From assembly GCA_029204225.1 (NCBI GenBank), contig CM055095.1:66241940-66305939 (forward strand): a stretch of 64,000 nucleotides of DNA, given 5' to 3'. Origin of the DNA: Diphasiastrum complanatum (taxonomy: Eukaryota > Streptophyta > Lycopodiopsida > Lycopodiales > Lycopodiaceae). Under the pieces are notes generated by a model that was given only the letters and a program-made list of their open reading frames with translations, had not been told where the DNA came from and did not search any database. Below are positions 60,301-64,000 of this stretch, one piece after another (position 1 is the stretch's first letter; the number at the start of each line of letters is the position of its first letter). Position numbers and translations under genes: made by a program.

Positions 60301-60555
60301 ACTACTATATCTTGCGATAATCAACGTTGCATTCACCTTGCCAAAAATCCAGTTCTACATGCTCGAAACAAGCACATCGAAATACACTACCATTTTGTTC
60401 AAGAGAAAATTCTTGATGGAGCCATTGATCTTGTTTTTTGTAAATCTGAAGATCAAATGGCAGATATTTTTCCTAAGTCATTAGGTAGATGTAAATTTGA
60501 GAGGTTTCGTACTCTATCAGGAATAGAAGAATGTAATTTTATCATTGAGGGAGAG

Positions 60556-60818
60556 TGTTAGAAATCAATGACAAACTTCATTGTTACTGTTTACGAGGTA
60601 CATTAATGTTGACAGCTATGACCAGCTGTCATTAGCCGTAGGCTAGTCTATTAGTCTATTCGTAGGTTTTCTCTCTCTATCAGGGGTTCAGGATTTATTT
60701 GTACATTTTACATTCTGTATGAGTTAGTGTGATAGAGTGACAGTGCGTGTTCTTCTTCCGCCTTCTTGTGGTGATTGCTTATGGCGAATGCTTGATGTTG
60801 CATATGTAATTCTTGACA
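60556..60818 (+). repeat. right LTR of Copia H
   Basis: 263 bp, preceded by the purine tract GAGGGAGAG and followed by ATAGC. Confidence 0.95.
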
Positions 60819-60823
60819 ATAGC

Positions 60824-63367
60824 AAGAGAGGAAGAAAACATGGAAGAGAAAGTGGAGATGGAGGTGACGGGTAGTCGCGCGCGTTGGTGACTGGAGTGCC
60901 AAATTAAGCCAAATTTTTGGCTGTAAGTCTGTGTGACAGATTTGGAAAAAAGGCATGAGCTTATATCCAAGATGCTTTGGAGAAGTTCCCAAGTGGTTTT
61001 GAGGAGCTTAATCACGATATATTGTGAGGGAGAGCGGAAAGGGCGGAATTGCATTGGAGAAAGCTAGTAAATGCGATCAAGTTGCAATGAGGCATCGTGA
61101 AACTTTTGATTGGCAAGAATTGAGAGAGGGAAACCAATCACAGGTGAGATCTAGGCATTATGCCATGTTATTCTAGTGAATATGGCGGAATGGCATGGGG
61201 CTTCTAGTTCAACTTTTTGGAAGTTAGAACCTACCAAGGTCAGGGACATTGGAGCGCCATCTCAAGGTGAGAATCGACAATGGCATTGTCAAAATTGGTG
61301 GTTATTACTTCACATGCTTTTGCAAAGGGAGAAATGTCCCAATTGGGGAGACATTTATACTAGCTTGTTATTGGCGTCAATGCAATGATGGCGGTCACAA
61401 GGTGTACGATGTCAGTGATAAGGTCAGCTCGATGAGTGGCTACGTTCATAAAGGGGCAAAGATGCAAAGAGGGCATGTAACCAAGTATCCATGAAGGTCA
61501 GCTAGCAAGTGAATCACTAGAGTTTGTAGAGTTAAGCTTGCACAATGAAACTTTTGACAAGTTTGGAGGTGACAAGTTGACTTCAGGTAAGTAGCAGAGT
61601 TTTTCTGAAGGTTGCTAGCATGGCGTAGTCCAATGCTTGGGATGCAGGTCAGGAATGATCCGTGTGGACATCAGCTAAAGCTTGAATGTGGGATGCCAAT
61701 ATATTTTGAGCCGAAAGGTGAATCAGACATGTTGCCTGCAATAATGAAAAAGGAAAGATACCTTGGAAGCCAGTTCTAGGATAAAGAACTGGTGGTGTTG
61801 ATGCATTATGGAGGCATAATGGTTGTTGAAGATCTATTATAGATGGATGGATGGTGAATGGACCTACTTCAGTGGAACCATATCTTGCATTGGTAAGAGA
61901 GTAGTCTCTATGATCTATTGGAGGCATATTGTAATGGCATAGACTTCATGGTATGCACGAGGTAATGCATGGGTACCAAATGCAGCAGGGGTCAATACTT
62001 GGATTGACATCGATGGAGTGCTATCTACTATCAGGTAAGCCACCTCTTTGAGGCTTTTATTCATTAGCTGTATTTGCAAGTGTATAGGTTGGCATTTGAT
62101 ACTTGAACCAGGATGGTTCGTGATCTTTTGGAGTGAGACTAAGGAAGCCTAGTGGAAGTAATGTGAAGCCAGTTTATCTCAGTAAGATCGAGGTTTTATG
62201 GGAATTTATCTAATTCTTGCGAAGACATGTAGGCTTGCATGGAGGATGAATGGTAACTTGGCAAGGCAAACACTACCAATCCCTTACACCATTCCTAATG
62301 AGTTGGAATGAAACACTACCGATCCCTTACAAGGAAAAAAAATTTCGTTATCGGAATTTCCATCTTCCACATAGTAGCTTGGACCCAATATGCTCACTCC
62401 CTCATTATTTTGAACCTTTCTAGACTTCTTGGATGGGATGGCATATCTCTCTTAAAGTGGGCTAGATCTATAAATCTTCCATGGGTCCCCAACTTTTTGC
62501 ATAATACTTCAAAAACAAAGTCAACAATGCATGGGATTCTTCCTTCACTCATGTAACCACAATTTCCATGCAAAAGAATCGGACATCTGTCATATTCTTC
62601 TATATTTTACCCATTGTAAAAATGTAACATTTTAAATAATCGTTACAAGCACCTGCCTACGGTAATTTTGTAAGTGGATGTAGAAATCAGGTTCTAGCTT
62701 CAAATGATGTGCTTATATTTGGCATAGGGGTACTAAGTCATATTTAGAGGCTGCTAGGTTGACCTCCTAAGATGTAAGGGACACTTGGCATATGTTGTAT
62801 GGGACACTTTGTCCGATGACTCCGATATATGAGTAATAGTAGTCCAACAGTTTTAACGGCTCATGCATCCTTGCCTATGAGTTCGCTCCTTCAAAGAAGC
62901 GCTGGCAAGGCTATCCTTTTGTAGTATTTTTGTTAAAGAACAACTGTGTAATATGTTTTGGATGGATTCTTGATTGATGCCTTTGTCATATAAGGTTTAT
63001 GTGTCAATGTCTAAATATTGGAAAGTTGGTATGTTTTAACTAAAAGTAGCTCATACAACTACTTATACAAAAATTGCTCATCAGTTCATGATATAAAATA
63101 CAGAACTAAGAGATTCAAACCAACCAACCTAGAATCAAATGAGAGCTAACAATAACTTTATGATGGACTTAGCATCTAGAAGTTTTTAGAAACAGAAAGC
63201 TTTGATAATTAAGGAAGAGCAATTAGTCCATATTCTGATCTCAATCAAAAGGTTCTACATTTCACTCTTAGAAGATCGAACTGGAAAAAATATTCTATCA
63301 CAAAGGTACCAACAATGGTAAGCAGAGCAAAGTCATCACAATCAACAAATGCTATCACTAAGAGTAC
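60824..63367. other. IRE1 giant intron, part next to the donor
   Basis: Frames of 70-92 codons at 61176-61494 (plus), 61649-61927 (minus) and 62308-62556 (plus) have no domain that I recognise. No LTR ends or long repeats are seen. This may be older intron sequence. Confidence 0.4.
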
Positions 63368-64000
63368 CGCATCAACTTTTGCAGCTGCAAAGATGGATGA
63401 CCTAAGTCATCCCACAAATGGAAACGGTGGCCGTTCACAGGGTTGTCAACGCAAAAGGATGAATTGATCCCAATGTAGGTCTTGGAAATGCTGCTAGCTC
63501 CACTGAGAGTAAGAGGGCACCTATGGGCCAGAATCAAATCATTCAGGTTCAAAGTGCACCGTTCAAGAGCAACATAAACAAAGTCAGAATCCTCCTCTGT
63601 CGCATAGTAGCGAACAACATTAGGATGTGCATCTGATGCTATTAAAGCTGTTACTTCTTTCTGTGCCTTTTCATAGAACTGCCCAAGCAATCGTTTTACT
63701 GCCACATTTCGCCCATTCAGATATCCCTCCAGCACTAGAGTGCCATGACTTCCATAGCCAATGATAATGTTTGTGACAAATAAAGAGCCAACCCAGCGTC
63801 CATCACCATACTCAAATTGGTCTTTAGTCTTGAACCTCCGAAAAGATAATGACTCAGGTGTCTGACCAGCTTGTGTATCATCTCCCAGTTGCTTGACTTG
63901 CTTCTGTGAACAATCCTCATCAGATTTTGTGCACTCCACTTCCATATGTACAGACCCACTGGCGTTTAATGACTTTTTCCCTCTCCTTTTCTTTGCATTT
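63368..64000 (-). CDS. IRE1: IRE1 exon with linker and kinase N-lobe (partial, runs off window)
   Basis: The frame is open from the window edge. It starts with a basic stretch NAKKRRGKK, typical of the cytosolic linker after the IRE1 membrane segment, then a low-complexity linker. The kinase N-lobe follows: a glycine loop GYGSHGTLVLEG, VAVKRLL with the ATP-site Lys, the helix-C Glu in KAQKEVTALIASDAHPNVVR, and the hinge YVALERCTLNLNDLI. It ends DDLGHPSLQLQKLMR just before donor GTACTC. An insert of about 40 residues (HRCPLTLSG to VNGHRFHLW) follows the hinge, where other plant IRE1 proteins also carry a variable insert. The ER luminal sensor and the membrane segment lie to the right, outside the window. 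Confidence 0.93.

Larger units (their letters stand above)
56722..60818 (+). mobile_element. Copia fossil H with both LTRs and ATAGC duplication
   Basis: A 4097-bp Copia with LTRs at 56722-56984 and 60556-60818, flanked by ATAGC (56717-56721 and 60819-60823). The primer site TGGTATCAGAGC is at 56985. Gag (about 57764-58500) has a glycine/arginine-rich stretch and the knuckle CRYCNKPGHWEREC. The protease signature WYIDSGASKHM is near 58640. Integrase (about 59030-59670) includes WHQRFGHISAQS, HSDLCGPI, DDYSRHIWIY and PYSPQQNGVAKRKN. Polymerase end and RNase H pieces lie at about 59676-60480. It is shorter than a full Copia and broken in a few places. The LTRs differ at about 8 of 263 sites, so it is older than the tandem array. 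Confidence 0.9.
37249..63367 (-). other. IRE1 giant intron, 26119 bp
   Basis: Donor ATGCG|GTACTC at 63368/63367, acceptor TTGCAG at 37249-37250. It splits the kinase between the N-lobe and the catalytic loop. It is filled by a (CT)n run, an LTR-like stretch, Gypsy fossils (38.5-45 kb), a hAT relic (45.7-46.9 kb), a young tandem Copia array (47.7-56.1 kb) and a Copia with complete ends (56.7-60.8 kb). About 2.5 kb next to the donor has no recognised element. Confidence 0.9.

Noticed and set aside
27710-64000. IRE1 as a processed or dead pseudogene
   Set aside because: Introns are present, all visible splice borders and phases agree, and catalytic residues are kept, so a live gene is the better reading.

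Overview
The window is nuclear DNA from a large-genome land plant. The reasons are a spliced plant-type IRE1 gene, long introns, and dense Copia and Gypsy retroelements, most with tRNA-Met type primer sites. A fern or gymnosperm would fit introns of this size, but I cannot name the lineage from sequence alone.

The only host gene I can support is on the minus strand and runs from beyond the right edge (64000) to a stop at 27710. It is the 3' half of IRE1, the ER unfolded-protein sensor with a kinase and an RNase. Five exons (63368-64000, 37076-37248, 33829-34075, 28753-29056, 27710-27844) join with GT/AG borders and consistent phases. They encode the basic linker, kinase N-lobe, catalytic loop with activation segment, kinase C-lobe, and KEN RNase with the C-terminus. 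The introns are 26119, 3000, 4772 and 908 bp.

Layout. 1-13265: Copia fossils on the plus strand, one nested in another (1014-3906, duplication TGATG). 13.6-15.8 kb: Gypsy pieces, minus strand. 16.2-18.8 kb: a short minus-strand Copia fossil. 19.2-19.8 kb: a roughly 70-bp tandem array full of GAGTCAT. 20.2-21.1 kb: a Gypsy gag piece. 22.3-24.2 kb: microsatellites, short duplications and CCACGCGTGG-like palindromes. 24.2-27.7 kb: IRE1 downstream DNA. 27.7-64 kb: IRE1. Its 4.8-kb intron holds a LINE piece, a Z-DNA-type repeat and an ORF with two PIP-box-like motifs. Its 3.0-kb intron holds an old LTR. Its 26-kb intron holds Gypsy fossils, a hAT DNA-transposon relic, a very young tandem Copia array (47701-56144, duplication CTCAG) and a complete-ended Copia (56722-60818, duplication ATAGC).

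The strongest observations are three. First, the tandem Copia array has a middle LTR that is a recombinant of the two outer LTRs. Second, CACRTGTG palindromes recur in otherwise unrelated LTR families. Third, a presumably working IRE1 gene must splice across a 26-kb nest of mobile elements. Domain calls are from my own reading; no database search was run.
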